Source: Actinokineospora sp. NBRC 105648 (GTDB taxonomy: Bacteria > Actinomycetota > Actinomycetes > Mycobacteriales > Pseudonocardiaceae). Taken from it: a DNA stretch of 62,090 nt. Shown here piece by piece: positions 1 to 7,995 of the stretch (positions are counted from its first letter, which is position 1; each line of letters begins with the position of its first letter). The notes beneath the pieces are model-generated. The model searched no databases and was not told the DNA's origin. It was given only the letters and a program-made list of their open reading frames with translations. The stretch spans positions 1 to 62,090 of the forward strand of contig NZ_BSTR01000046.1 in the NCBI RefSeq assembly GCF_030269645.1, written 5' to 3'. The position numbers were made by a program, and so were the translations under genes.

Positions 1-147
1 CACCACAGAGGCACCCCGACCGATCCGGGCGGCGATGTCCCTGAACTCCAACAACTCCACCAGGCCCCGGGAGATCTCCTCCCGATCAGCCAACGTCAAC
101 ATCCTGCGCACGACAGGGAATCCTTCCTCACCGAACACCAAGATCAC
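1..147 (-). CDS. IS30-like transposase, N-terminal fragment cut by window edge
   Basis: Reading leftwards from a GTG at 147, just after an in-frame TAG at 151-153, an open frame runs off the left edge of the window. The translation contains LTLADREEISRGL and IAARIGRG, which resemble the N-terminal helix-turn-helix of actinobacterial IS30-family transposases (usually LTxADREEISRGLAE followed by IxxxIGRxxSxVSRE). Only about 49 residues are visible, so the DDE catalytic core lies outside the window and I cannot tell whether the gene is intact. No strong ribosome binding site is seen; an internal ATG at 102 is another possible start. The call is an inference from this short motif. Confidence 0.5.
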   Translation of the reverse strand, partial: MILVFGEEGFPVVRRMLTLADREEISRGLVELLEFRDIAARIGRGASVV

Positions 148-175
148 ATGCTACGACCGTCTGAACCTGCCCGGG

Positions 176-314
176 GCTCGATTGGCTGGACTGCCTTCGC
201 GCGGGGCCCCTAGAGCACCGCGGTGGGGAAAAAGCGTGGGGTGAAGAGCATCCCCACACACGGCAAGTTTAGCGGTGCTCTCCCCCCACACGAAGGCAGT
301 CCACCCAATCGAGC
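176..314 (+). repeat. Palindromic element E1 (about 139 bp)
   Basis: The element begins GCTCGATTGGCTGGACTGCC and ends with a near-complementary arm closing in CCAATCGAGC. The outer arms of about 31 bp pair with three mismatches. Inside, AGAGCACCGC on the left pairs with GCGGTGCTCT on the right. The left arm carries the extra block CCCCTA after GGGG (called the A arm here). The right (B) arm carries CAAGTTTAGCGG. It lies between the IS30-like fragment and the 3' end of the methyltransferase at 491-1309. Six related copies occur in this window. Confidence 0.85.
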
Positions 315-490
315 ACTGACGTAGCGGGCGTTGCGTACCAGCGGGCTCGGCTTCTAGGGATTTAGGGATAAAGGAAAAGGGACTGAGAAAATGGGGCTCG
401 GCTTCGGGGCTGGGGCTGGGGCTGGGGCTTGAGAGTGGAGGGGTGGGGTGTGGGGGCGGGGAGCTTGAGGGATGGGCCGGTGGTGAGGGA
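315..490. repeat. Gene-free simple-sequence stretch next to E1
   Basis: Directly beside the B arm of E1 is the flank GTAGCGGGCGTTGCGTACCA followed by GCGGGCTCGG, which recurs beside the B arms of E2-E5. Further right, 406-429 is four perfect tandem copies of GGGGCT, embedded in G-rich sequence. I see no gene here. The segment lies downstream of the minus-strand methyltransferase. Confidence 0.7.
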
Positions 491-1309
491 CTAGTCTCGT
501 TTTCTGCAGCTGATGAGGTAGTAGCCGATCTTTTCCTTGCACAGGGAGAAGACCATGGTGATGCCCTGTTCGAACATCGCGATCCGTTCCTCCCCGTACA
601 CCTCCGCCAGTCCCGCTCGCTGCTCCCCCAGCGCAACGAAGAACTCGTCATAGGTCCGTCTGACCTGCGTGGTCCAGTCGAGTGCCTCGAGGACCTCGAA
701 CCCCGTCTCCTCGGCCAGTGCTCTGACCTCGGCCAGGTCCGCCGGTGGGTCGTAGATGGTGTTGCCCTTGAGGATCTCCGCTTCCTGTTCGGTCAACTCA
801 CCGAGCCTTGGGTACTCGGTGAAGACGAATCGGCCTGTGGGGCGGAGGACTCGGTGGATCTCCGCGAGCCACTGTGCCTTGTTCTCGGCGCTGGGTAGTG
901 AGTCGAAGGCGAGGGCCGCGTCGAAGGATGCGTCGTCGTAGGGCTGGGCGCTCGCGTCCGCCCATTCCACTCGGACTCGGCCGCGTAGGCCTGCCGCGAT
1001 GACTCGTCGGGCGGCCTCGTCCACCTGCCACGCGCTGACCGTGATGCCGGTGACCTTGACGCCGTGTCGTTGTGCCAAGCGGATCGCTGGTTCGCCTACT
1101 CCGCAGCCGACGTCGAGGACGTGCTGGTCCCGGCTCAGGTCGAGGCGGTTGCCGACCTCGGTGGTGAGGCGGTGCATGGCCGCCAGGAAAGGGGTCTGGT
1201 CGGTGTCGGACTCCCAGTAGCCGACGTGCAGGTTGCCGCCGACCAGTTCGACCAGTTCGCCGATGTCGTCGTAGTACTGGCCGACCACCTGGCTTGACCG
1301 CTCCGGCAC
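491..1309 (-). CDS. Class I SAM-dependent methyltransferase
   Basis: This 272-residue protein has a Rossmann methyltransferase fold. The SAM-binding glycine loop VLDVGCGVGEPA is near residue 65, the acidic and adenine-contact region WADASAQPYDDASFDAAL follows, and the post-core segment EIHRVLRPTGRFVFTEY is present. The family resembles the ubiE/erythromycin-3''-O-methyltransferase-like enzymes common in actinomycete natural product clusters, which methylate O, N or C on small molecules; the substrate cannot be read from sequence. The gene is transcribed away from the propeller gene at 1479 and shares a 169-bp divergent spacer with it. It could therefore belong to the metabolite locus on its right or be a border gene. 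Start: ATG at 1309. Confidence 0.85.
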   Translation of the reverse strand: MPERSSQVVGQYYDDIGELVELVGGNLHVGYWESDTDQTPFLAAMHRLTTEVGNRLDLSRDQHVLDVGCGVGEPAIRLAQRHGVKVTGITVSAWQVDEAARRVIAAGLRGRVRVEWADASAQPYDDASFDAALAFDSLPSAENKAQWLAEIHRVLRPTGRFVFTEYPRLGELTEQEAEILKGNTIYDPPADLAEVRALAEETGFEVLEALDWTTQVRRTYDEFFVALGEQRAGLAEVYGEERIAMFEQGITMVFSLCKEKIGYYLISCRKRD

Positions 1310-1435
1310 GGGCGTCCTCGCTTTCCTCGGTGTCCAGTACGGACTTGTATAGCATTCCCGATGATCACCGCCAAGGCCGCGAGGGCTGAGCTGGGATCCG
1401 AGCGCGTTTGGAGTATCGCTCGACGCCGAAGGGTC

Positions 1436-1455
1436 GTGTTATGTTTCTGAAGTAA
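1436..1455 (-). promoter_or_regulatory. Candidate HxlR operator, site A
   Basis: In the 169-bp divergent spacer, the minus strand reads TTACTTCAGAAACATAACAC. This resembles the motifs upstream of 11112, 13242 and the minus gene at 19531 (shared core CTT, two bases, GAAA or GATA, then a TA-rich half). It lies 24-43 bases before the start at 1479. Assignment to the HxlR protein is inferred from co-occurrence only. Confidence 0.45.
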
Positions 1456-1478
1456 TCGCCGAGTGACGGAGGTCGGAC

Positions 1479-2132
1479 GTGACGTTGCACCGGGCGACGG
1501 CGGCGGTTCGGCGAACGCTCCCGCTGCCCGGGGAGTACCCGTGCGGGCTCGCCTGGGACGGGACCCACCTGTGGCACTCCGACCAGTTGCTCGGCAAGGT
1601 GTACGCGCTCGACCCCGGCGACGGGCGGGTGGTGCGGACGCTGGACTGCCCGGCCGTGCGGGCGGACCTCACCTTCGACGGTCGTTGGCTCTGCCAGGTC
1701 GGCATGCGCCCCAAACGGCTGCTGCTCATCGACCGGGAGACCGGCGAGCGGGTCGGGCGCCGGGAGGTGCCACCCGCCAGCGGCAGGCTCACCGGTGTCG
1801 AGGCGTGCCCCGACGGCATGTGGATGTGCCTTCGCGGCCCGACAGTCCTGCAACTGCGGGAGACCCGTGAGATGACCATCCTGCGCGAGCACCCGGTCGC
1901 CGGTGGGCAGCCGTCCGGTCTCACCTGGGCCGACGGTGTGGTCGTGCACGGCGACTACGTCGACCGCAGGCTCCGGGCCACCGACCCGGACACCGGGGCC
2001 GAGCTGGGCTCGGTACCGGTGTCGGGGAACCCGACCGGGGTCACCTGGGACGGCGAGCACCTCTGGTACTGCGACTTCCCCGGCAGGCGGATCCACGCCC
2101 TGCGGCTGGACGACGTGCTCGGCCACAGCTGA
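1479..2132 (+). CDS. Five-repeat beta-propeller-like protein (1)
   Basis: The 217-residue protein is made of about five repeats of roughly 40 residues. Each has a form like GLAWDGTHLWHSD followed by a hydrophobic strand and D-x-x-T/D-G (for example ALDPGDGRV, LIDRETGERV and ATDPDTGAEL). This is the pattern of YncE, SMP-30 or glutaminyl-cyclotransferase-type propeller blades. No signal peptide is visible, so it is probably cytosolic. No catalytic residues can be assigned. A paralogue of similar length (212 residues) lies at 15408-16046 in the same locus, ending with nearly the same motif (NPTGLTWDGSLIWYCD here NPTGVTWDGEHLWYCD). GTG start with GGAGG eight bases upstream. It heads a plus-strand run followed by the aminotransferase. 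Function unknown; a scaffold or small-molecule binding role is inference. Confidence 0.7.
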   Translation: MTLHRATAAVRRTLPLPGEYPCGLAWDGTHLWHSDQLLGKVYALDPGDGRVVRTLDCPAVRADLTFDGRWLCQVGMRPKRLLLIDRETGERVGRREVPPASGRLTGVEACPDGMWMCLRGPTVLQLRETREMTILREHPVAGGQPSGLTWADGVVVHGDYVDRRLRATDPDTGAELGSVPVSGNPTGVTWDGEHLWYCDFPGRRIHALRLDDVLGHS

Positions 2133-2175
2133 CGAACCCGAAGCCCGACACACCCAGACGCACGAGGGGAAGCCT

Positions 2176-3483
2176 GTGGACCTCACCGTGGCCGCACCAC
2201 CGAACGGCACCCGGAAACCGCCGCTGCGGGAGCAGTCCTGGGCGCGGATCCGGGAGCTGTTCGCGCTGGCCCCGGACGCCACGCACCTCAACACCGGGAC
2301 CGTCGGCGCGATGCCGCGCGAGGTGCTCGACACCGCCGACCGGGTCACCCGGGAGTGGACCGGTGGACTGCTCGACGTCTACCCGCCGACCCTCTACCCC
2401 GAGCACCGGGCGACGATCGCCAAGGCGTACGGCATCGACCAGGACGAGCTGGTGATCAGCCACAACGCCACCGAGGGCATGGCCAGGGTGATCCACGGCC
2501 TGGACCTGCGCGCGGGCGACGAGGTGCTGACCACCAGCCACGAGTGCTACTCGGTGCTGTCGAACTTCAACCTGCTGCGCAACCGGCACGGTGTGGTCAT
2601 CCGGACCATCACCCCGCCCACCGGCTTCGACGTGCGCGCCGAGGAGGTCGTGGCGCTGTTCGAGCAGTCGATCACGCCGCGCACCAAAGTGCTCGCCTTC
2701 GCCGGGATCACCCTGTTCACCGGGATGATGCTGCCGATCCGGGCGCTGTGCGAGCTCGCCCACCGGCACGGCCTGACCACCGTGATCGACGGCGCGCTGC
2801 TGGCCGGGATGCTCGACTGCGACTTCCGCGCGACCGGCGCGGACTTCATCTCCTGCTCCGGCTCGAAGTTCCAGTGCGGGCCGCTGGGCACCGGCCTGCT
2901 CTACGTGCGCAACAAGGTCCACCCCGAGCACAACCCGTTGCCGCTGCCCGAGTTCTGGCCGATCATCTCCACCTGGTACCCGATGCAGGGCGCGCCGCCG
3001 CCGCGCACCACCACCTCGGTGGAGAGCTGCAACATCGGCGACTACCTGCAGAGCGCGGGCAGTGCCAGCATCGCCCGGGGCGCCGCGCTGGCCCGGGCGT
3101 GCGAGCTGTGGGACGAGATCGGCCGCGACCGGATCGAGCGGCGGGTGTTCGAGTTGGCCGAGCACGCCCGGGGCAGGCTCGCCGAGCGGTTCGGCACGGC
3201 GGCGATGTACTCCCCCGGCAGTGACCCGGGGCTGCGCTCGCCGCTCATCGCCTTCCACCCGTTCACCGACCCGCGCGACGCCTGGAACGTCAAGAAGGTC
3301 GCGGAGTTCGTCGCGCGGCTCGAGTCCGAACACCGGATCTGGACCCGCTGGACCGAGTTCGACGTGCCGGGCTCGCCGCACCAGCACTACGCGGCGCGGA
3401 TCTGCACGCACATCTTCAACGACCACACCGAGATCGACCGCGCCGTGGACGTCATGGGCAGGCTGGCCGCGGCCATGTCCTGA
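2176..3483 (+). CDS. Class V aminotransferase-fold PLP enzyme (isopenicillin N epimerase-like)
   Basis: The 435-residue protein has the class V aminotransferase layout. It begins with HLNTGTVGAMPREVLD, continues with the phosphate-contact segment NATEGMARVIHGL, and has the cofactor Asp in TTVIDGALLAG. The likely Schiff-base lysine is Lys231 in SCSGSKFQCGPLGTG. The family includes isopenicillin N epimerase, cysteine desulfurases and C-S lyases such as EgtE, so the reaction could be epimerisation, transamination or C-S cleavage of an amino acid or peptide. The GTG start at 2176 follows GAGGGGA. It sits 43 bases after the propeller gene and 64 bases before the first solute-binding-like gene, so the genes are probably co-transcribed. 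The gene is a likely core enzyme of the locus. Confidence 0.85.
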   Translation: MDLTVAAPPNGTRKPPLREQSWARIRELFALAPDATHLNTGTVGAMPREVLDTADRVTREWTGGLLDVYPPTLYPEHRATIAKAYGIDQDELVISHNATEGMARVIHGLDLRAGDEVLTTSHECYSVLSNFNLLRNRHGVVIRTITPPTGFDVRAEEVVALFEQSITPRTKVLAFAGITLFTGMMLPIRALCELAHRHGLTTVIDGALLAGMLDCDFRATGADFISCSGSKFQCGPLGTGLLYVRNKVHPEHNPLPLPEFWPIISTWYPMQGAPPPRTTTSVESCNIGDYLQSAGSASIARGAALARACELWDEIGRDRIERRVFELAEHARGRLAERFGTAAMYSPGSDPGLRSPLIAFHPFTDPRDAWNVKKVAEFVARLESEHRIWTRWTEFDVPGSPHQHYAARICTHIFNDHTEIDRAVDVMGRLAAAMS

Positions 3484-3547
3484 CCGCCCGTGGTCCCCGG
3501 TTGGTCGCGTCCCAGTCGATCCAGCGCACCGCGGAGGAACCCAGCAG

Positions 3548-5143
3548 ATGACCGACCCCCAGCCCCGCGCAGGCGGCGACCTGCGCCTGCCCGGCGACCC
3601 GGAGCTCCCCGAGCCGCTCGCCACGCACGGGCACCCGATGACCGCGGTGGCCCGGCTGTGCGGCAGGCAGCTGTTCACCTACCGCGGCGACGCCACCCCG
3701 GGCAGCTGGCAGGCCGTGGCGCCGGTGCCGGACCTGGCCTCGGCGATCCCGTCGATCTACAACGCCGGGCTCGGCGCGCGTGGCACGTCGTACGTGATCC
3801 GGTTGCGCCCCAACGTCTTCTGGGACACCGAGCCGCCTCGGGCGGTGGTCGCGCAGGATGTGATCCGCGGGCTGAAGCGGCTGTGCACGCCGTTCCACAC
3901 CTCCACCGCGCTCCCCTACCTGCTGAGCACGATCCGGGGCCTGGCCGAGTACCGCGACGGGCACCCCGAGTCCCTGCGCACACCGGCCGACCTGGCCGAG
4001 TACGCGGCGGCGCACGAGATCGCCGGTGTGTTCGCCCTCGACGACGAGACGCTGGTCGTCGAGTTGTCGCACCCCGCCCTGGATCTCGTGGACATCCTGG
4101 CGATGCCGTGCGTCTCCCCCGCCCCGGTGGAGTACGACGCCTACCTGCCCGACAGCCCCGAGGTCCGCCGGAACCTGCGCAGCACCGGCCCGTACCGACC
4201 CATGCCGGGCCCGGCCGGTCGACTCGTTCTGGCGCACAACCCGGCCTGGCGCGCCGAGTCAGAACCGGTGCGCGGCAGGCACCTCGACACGATCACCATC
4301 ACCCGGGACGCCACTGGGACCGACCGGCCACCCGCTTTCCTCGGCCTGGATCCCTACCTGGCGCTCAACACCCGCGGGCCGGGGCCGCTGCGTTCCCGGG
4401 AGCTGCGCCGAGCGGTCGCGCGGGCGGTCGCCCGCTCGGGCCCGTCCGGCACGGCCCGCCCAGCGCACACCATCGTGCCCCCAGGCCATGACGGTCACCA
4501 GGAGTCCACAGTGGATCGCCCGGTGGACTTCACGGACGCGGGCCGCGCGGACGGCGTCGAGCTGACCGTCGCGCACCCGGACACCCGACGCGGCGGCGCG
4601 GCGGCCAGACAGGTCGCGCTCGACCTGGCCAAGATCGGCGCGAAGGTCCACTTGCGACCGCTGGCCCAGCCCGCCTACGCGGTCCTGATGACCAGGCGCG
4701 AGCACGCCGAGGCGGGCGAATGGGACATCGCCGTAGGTTCCTGGCACGCAGACTGGCTACACGCCAACGGTCGCGCGTTCCTGCTGCCCCTATGCCACTC
4801 CGGCAGCGTGACCAACCCCGGCGGCAACGGCGACCCCCGCGTGGACGAGCTGATCGACGAGGCACTCGCCGCCCAGGACGATCCCACCAGGTCGACCGCG
4901 GCCCTGCGGGAAGCCGAGCGCCGCGCGCTCGCCGACGCCGCGATCATCCCCGTGCTGTTCCGCCCACCACCGGTCGAGGTGCCGCGCGACCCGGCCGTGC
5001 GCGGTCTCACCACCCTGTCCGCCCTCGGCGGCGCCCTCGACCTGGCCGGCGTGTGGCTCGACCTACCGGACACGAGCATCGGGACGACCAAACCAGCGGC
5101 GGCCGACCCAGCCGAACTCGAGAGCACGGAGGCCCGGTCATGA
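3548..5143 (+). CDS. Cytosolic OppA/DppA-type solute-binding-like protein (1), internally shortened
   Basis: The 531-residue protein has the family 5 extracellular solute-binding fold: VIRLRPNVFWDT, GLKRLCTP, APVEYDAYLPDS, STGPYR and the C-terminal WDIAVGSWHADW. Unusually, it starts directly in the mature domain, with no hydrophobic segment and no lipobox. Alignment by eye with the neighbour at 5140 shows about 30-40 residues missing in the middle, just before the GLDPYLALN segment. No ABC permease or ATPase accompanies it. Members of this fold usually bind peptides or nickel chelates outside the membrane; here a cytosolic binding, chaperone or enzymatic role is inferred. The ATG start at 3548 is the first in-frame ATG after the aminotransferase stop. 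It overlaps the next gene by four bases. Confidence 0.8.
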   Translation: MTDPQPRAGGDLRLPGDPELPEPLATHGHPMTAVARLCGRQLFTYRGDATPGSWQAVAPVPDLASAIPSIYNAGLGARGTSYVIRLRPNVFWDTEPPRAVVAQDVIRGLKRLCTPFHTSTALPYLLSTIRGLAEYRDGHPESLRTPADLAEYAAAHEIAGVFALDDETLVVELSHPALDLVDILAMPCVSPAPVEYDAYLPDSPEVRRNLRSTGPYRPMPGPAGRLVLAHNPAWRAESEPVRGRHLDTITITRDATGTDRPPAFLGLDPYLALNTRGPGPLRSRELRRAVARAVARSGPSGTARPAHTIVPPGHDGHQESTVDRPVDFTDAGRADGVELTVAHPDTRRGGAAARQVALDLAKIGAKVHLRPLAQPAYAVLMTRREHAEAGEWDIAVGSWHADWLHANGRAFLLPLCHSGSVTNPGGNGDPRVDELIDEALAAQDDPTRSTAALREAERRALADAAIIPVLFRPPPVEVPRDPAVRGLTTLSALGGALDLAGVWLDLPDTSIGTTKPAAADPAELESTEARS

Positions 5144-6843
5144 CCGACCACCCGCGCCGGGGCGGCGTGCTGCGCCTCTACGGCCCCGGCAGCATGGACC
5201 ACGTCGACCCGGCGACCTCGTTCTTCATGCTCTCCGGGCAGATCATCCGGCTGTTCACCCGGCAGCTGTTCGCCTACCCGCCGATCGAGGGCCTGCGCGA
5301 CTGGCGCGAGCTGAACCCGGTCGCCGACGTCGCCACCGAGATCCCGACGGTGGCCAACGGCGGGATCAGCGCCGACCGGCTCACCTACACCGTCCACCTG
5401 CGCCCAGGAGTCCGCTGGGACACCTCCCCCGAGCGCGAGGTGACCGCGGCGGACTTCGTGCGGGGCTTCAAGCGGATGTGCAACCCGGTGCTGCGCAGCG
5501 GCGCCATCCACTACTTCACCAGCACGATCGTGGGTATGGCCGAGTTCTGCGACGCCTACACCGCCGCCGTCCCCGCCGACCCGTCCCCGGCCGACCTCGC
5601 CGGGTTCCAGGACACCCACGAGATCGCCGGGCTGCGCGCGCCGGACGACCGCACGCTCGAGTTCCACCTGCTGCGCCCGGCCACCGACTTCATCCACATC
5701 CTGGCCACCGCGTTCACCTCGCCCGCGCCGGTGGAGTACGACGCGTTCCTGCCCGACAGCGACGAGTTCCGCCGGGGCGTGCGCTCGTGCGGGCCGTACC
5801 GGCTCACCGAGTACGTCCACGGCGAGCGGCTGCACCTGGACCCGAACCCGAGCTGGCGCAAGGAGGCCGACCCGGTGCGCTGCGGGCACCTCGACGGCGT
5901 GCACGTCACGATGGTGCCCACCGCGACCCCGGCCGAGGTGGAGCACCAGATCCGCAGCGGCGCGGCCGACCTGTCCTGGGCCTCGCCGGTCACCGAGCCC
6001 TACGCGGTCAACCCGGCGAACCCGGAGGACAACCTCGGCTACGCGGTCAACCCGTACCTGGCCTTCAACATGGTCAGCCCGAACGCCGACGGCGCCGTCA
6101 CCAAGCTCAAGGTCCGGCAGGCGATCGCGTTCGCGGTGAACAAGGCCGCCATGATCGACATCTTCGACAACCTCAGCGCGGGCACGGTCATGTGGCCCGC
6201 GCACACCGCGATCCCACCGGGCAACTACGGCTACCGCGACTACGACCTCTACCCCACCCCCGGCGACCGCGGCGACCCGGACCGGGCCCGCGCCCTGCTG
6301 GTCGAGGCCGGGTACGGCGACGGGCTCACCCTCACCGTCGTGCACCGCGACATGGACGCCAACCCCGAGGTCGCCCAGCAGCTCGAGGTGGACCTGGCCA
6401 AGATCGGCATCAGCCTGCGGCTGGTCGGCTTCGGCCACGCCGAGCACTACCCGCGGCTGCAGGACCCGGCGAACGCCCGCGCGGGCACCTGGGACATCGC
6501 GGTCGCGGCGTGGACCCCGGACTGGTTCGGCGACAACGGCCGCGCGTTCCTGCAGCCGATGTTCCAGACGAACGCGGTCGCGGGCACCGGCAACTACGGC
6601 TGCTACAGCAACCCGGAGGTCGACCGGCTGATCGACCACGCGCTCTCGCTGAGCGACCCGGACGCGGCGAGCGCCGCGTGGCACGAGGTCGACCTGCTGA
6701 TCATGCGGGACGCGGCGATCGTGCCGGTCCTGGTGCACGCGCCCACGATCCCGCACCTGCGCGGCGCGCGGGTGCGCAACGCGATCGCGATGCCGACGGT
6801 GGACCGCTGGTTCGATCTGTCGAACCTGTGGTTGGAAGAGTGA
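5140..6843 (+). CDS. Cytosolic OppA/DppA-type solute-binding-like protein (2)
   Basis: This 567-residue full-length family 5 solute-binding fold begins MTDHPRRGGVLRLYGPG, so it lacks any signal peptide or lipid-attachment cysteine. Visible landmarks are YTVHLRPGVRWDTS, FVRGFKRMCNPV, APVEYDAFLPDS, SCGPYRL, NPYLAFNM, and AVAAWTPDWFGDNGRAFLQP. The ATGA overlap with the preceding paralogue indicates translational coupling; GGAGG lies seven bases before the ATG. The third paralogue is at 17371. The protein probably works inside the cell on a peptide-like or metal-chelated intermediate of the locus. That role is inference; the fold assignment is firm. Confidence 0.82.
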   Translation: MTDHPRRGGVLRLYGPGSMDHVDPATSFFMLSGQIIRLFTRQLFAYPPIEGLRDWRELNPVADVATEIPTVANGGISADRLTYTVHLRPGVRWDTSPEREVTAADFVRGFKRMCNPVLRSGAIHYFTSTIVGMAEFCDAYTAAVPADPSPADLAGFQDTHEIAGLRAPDDRTLEFHLLRPATDFIHILATAFTSPAPVEYDAFLPDSDEFRRGVRSCGPYRLTEYVHGERLHLDPNPSWRKEADPVRCGHLDGVHVTMVPTATPAEVEHQIRSGAADLSWASPVTEPYAVNPANPEDNLGYAVNPYLAFNMVSPNADGAVTKLKVRQAIAFAVNKAAMIDIFDNLSAGTVMWPAHTAIPPGNYGYRDYDLYPTPGDRGDPDRARALLVEAGYGDGLTLTVVHRDMDANPEVAQQLEVDLAKIGISLRLVGFGHAEHYPRLQDPANARAGTWDIAVAAWTPDWFGDNGRAFLQPMFQTNAVAGTGNYGCYSNPEVDRLIDHALSLSDPDAASAAWHEVDLLIMRDAAIVPVLVHAPTIPHLRGARVRNAIAMPTVDRWFDLSNLWLEE

Positions 6844-7114
6844 GCCATGATTAACCGAATCGCATGGATCGGACCACGAACATTTTCCCGAGACATACCG
6901 ACAGTAGTGTCCGTCTGGGCTGTTCGAGTGGATTCGGGACCTGATCTTGTGACTTGCCAAGGGTTCTCGGTGCGGTAACATCATGAACATTCGACGACGC
7001 GATCCGGGGCGGACTTCTCTTCGCGCGGCGCCGATATCCGATTCCCCATTCCGCGCGCCATCGCGCCGTCCCATTCCCGCGAAACCGGCAGCACCCGAAC
7101 AACGACAGGAGCGG
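6844..7114 (+). promoter_or_regulatory. Promoter region of the methyltransferase/homocysteine-methyltransferase operon
   Basis: This 271-base gap has no convincing gene. A plausible promoter is TTGCCA at 6954-6959 and TAACAT at 6976-6981, with a 16-base spacer. Transcription would then start near 6988, leaving a leader of about 125 bases before the methyltransferase start. An ATG at 6983 opens an in-frame extension of the methyltransferase, but it would lie upstream of the predicted transcription start and its translation does not look like the family. Confidence 0.4.
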
Positions 7115-7993
7115 GTGGCACTCGTGAGCACCACGCGGTTCGACCCGGCCCGGTTCAAGGCCACCCAGCGGGCCAACTGGGACGCGATGAGCGGCGGCTG
7201 GCTGTCCTGGCAGGAGAAGTTCGAGCGCGGCGCGGGCCCGGTCAGCGAGCGGCTGCTGGCGCTGGCCGACGTGCGGGCCGGGCAGCGGGTCCTCGACATC
7301 GGCACCGGGATCGGCGAGCCCGCGGTGCGCGCGGCCGAGCTGGTCGGCGAGCGCGGCGCGGTCGTGGCGGTCGACCTGTCCGCGGAGATGGTCGAGATCG
7401 CCCGGCGGCGCTCGGCCGGGCTGGGCACCGTCGAGGTGCGCCAGGGCGACGTGGAGACCCTCGACCTGCCCGCGGGCTCCTTCGACGCGGCGCTGAGCCG
7501 CTGGGGCCTGATGTTCGCCGTCGACCACCTCGCCGCGTTCGGCGCGGTGGCCCGGGTGCTGCGGCCGGGCGGCACGCTGGCGGCCTCGGTGTGGGGGCCG
7601 CCGGAGACCGCGCCGATGGTCTCGCGCGGGTTCCGGGTGCTCGCCGAGCGGCTGGAGCTGCCCACCCCACCGCCGGGTGAGCCCAGCCCGTACAGCATGT
7701 CCGATCCGGACCAGCTCGAGTACGAGCTGCGCGCGGCCGGGTTCTCCGAGGTCGAGATCACCGACTTCAGCGCGCCGTTCTGGCTGACCGACCCGCGGGA
7801 GTACGTCGAGTTCTACCGCACCTGCTCACCGCCGGGCCTGCTCACCATGATCGCGGACCGGTTCGGCAGCGCGGACGACCCGGGCACCTGGGACGCGATC
7901 GCCGCCTCGGTGGAGCCCTACCGCGCCGACGACGGCCGGATCGAGCTGCCGAGCCGCACGCTGCTGGTGCGCGCCGTGACCCCGTCGAGGTAG
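7115..7993 (+). CDS. Class I SAM-dependent methyltransferase
   Basis: The product is about 292 residues, with SAM motif VLDIGTGIGEPAVRAA, motif II acidic VVAVDLSAEMVEIARRR, GDVETLDLPAGSFDAAL and VLRPGGTLAASVW. This is the UbiE/Coq5-like methyltransferase type. The C-terminal half (FSEVEITDFSAPFWL, then EYVEFYRTCSPPGLL) resembles actinobacterial small-molecule methyltransferases. The same type is encoded on the opposite strand at 10106-10972. GTG at 7115 or GTG at 7124 could be the start; GGAG at 7107-7110 serves either poorly. It ends three bases before the homocysteine methyltransferase-like gene, so SAM use and S-methyl recycling may be co-expressed. Confidence 0.83.
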   Translation: MALVSTTRFDPARFKATQRANWDAMSGGWLSWQEKFERGAGPVSERLLALADVRAGQRVLDIGTGIGEPAVRAAELVGERGAVVAVDLSAEMVEIARRRSAGLGTVEVRQGDVETLDLPAGSFDAALSRWGLMFAVDHLAAFGAVARVLRPGGTLAASVWGPPETAPMVSRGFRVLAERLELPTPPPGEPSPYSMSDPDQLEYELRAAGFSEVEITDFSAPFWLTDPREYVEFYRTCSPPGLLTMIADRFGSADDPGTWDAIAASVEPYRADDGRIELPSRTLLVRAVTPSR

Positions 7994-7995
7994 CC

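Noticed and set aside
3548..6843. ABC transporter operon
   Set aside because: Only the binding-protein fold is present; there are no permease or ATPase genes and no export signals.
6983..7114. Longer start for the methyltransferase at the ATG near the predicted promoter
   Set aside because: The added 44 residues do not look like the family and the ATG would lie upstream of the predicted transcription start.
4675..7761. Long minus-strand open frame opposite the solute-binding-like genes
   Set aside because: The product is low-complexity V/R/A/G with no recognisable family, and it overlaps two well-supported genes and a promoter gap.
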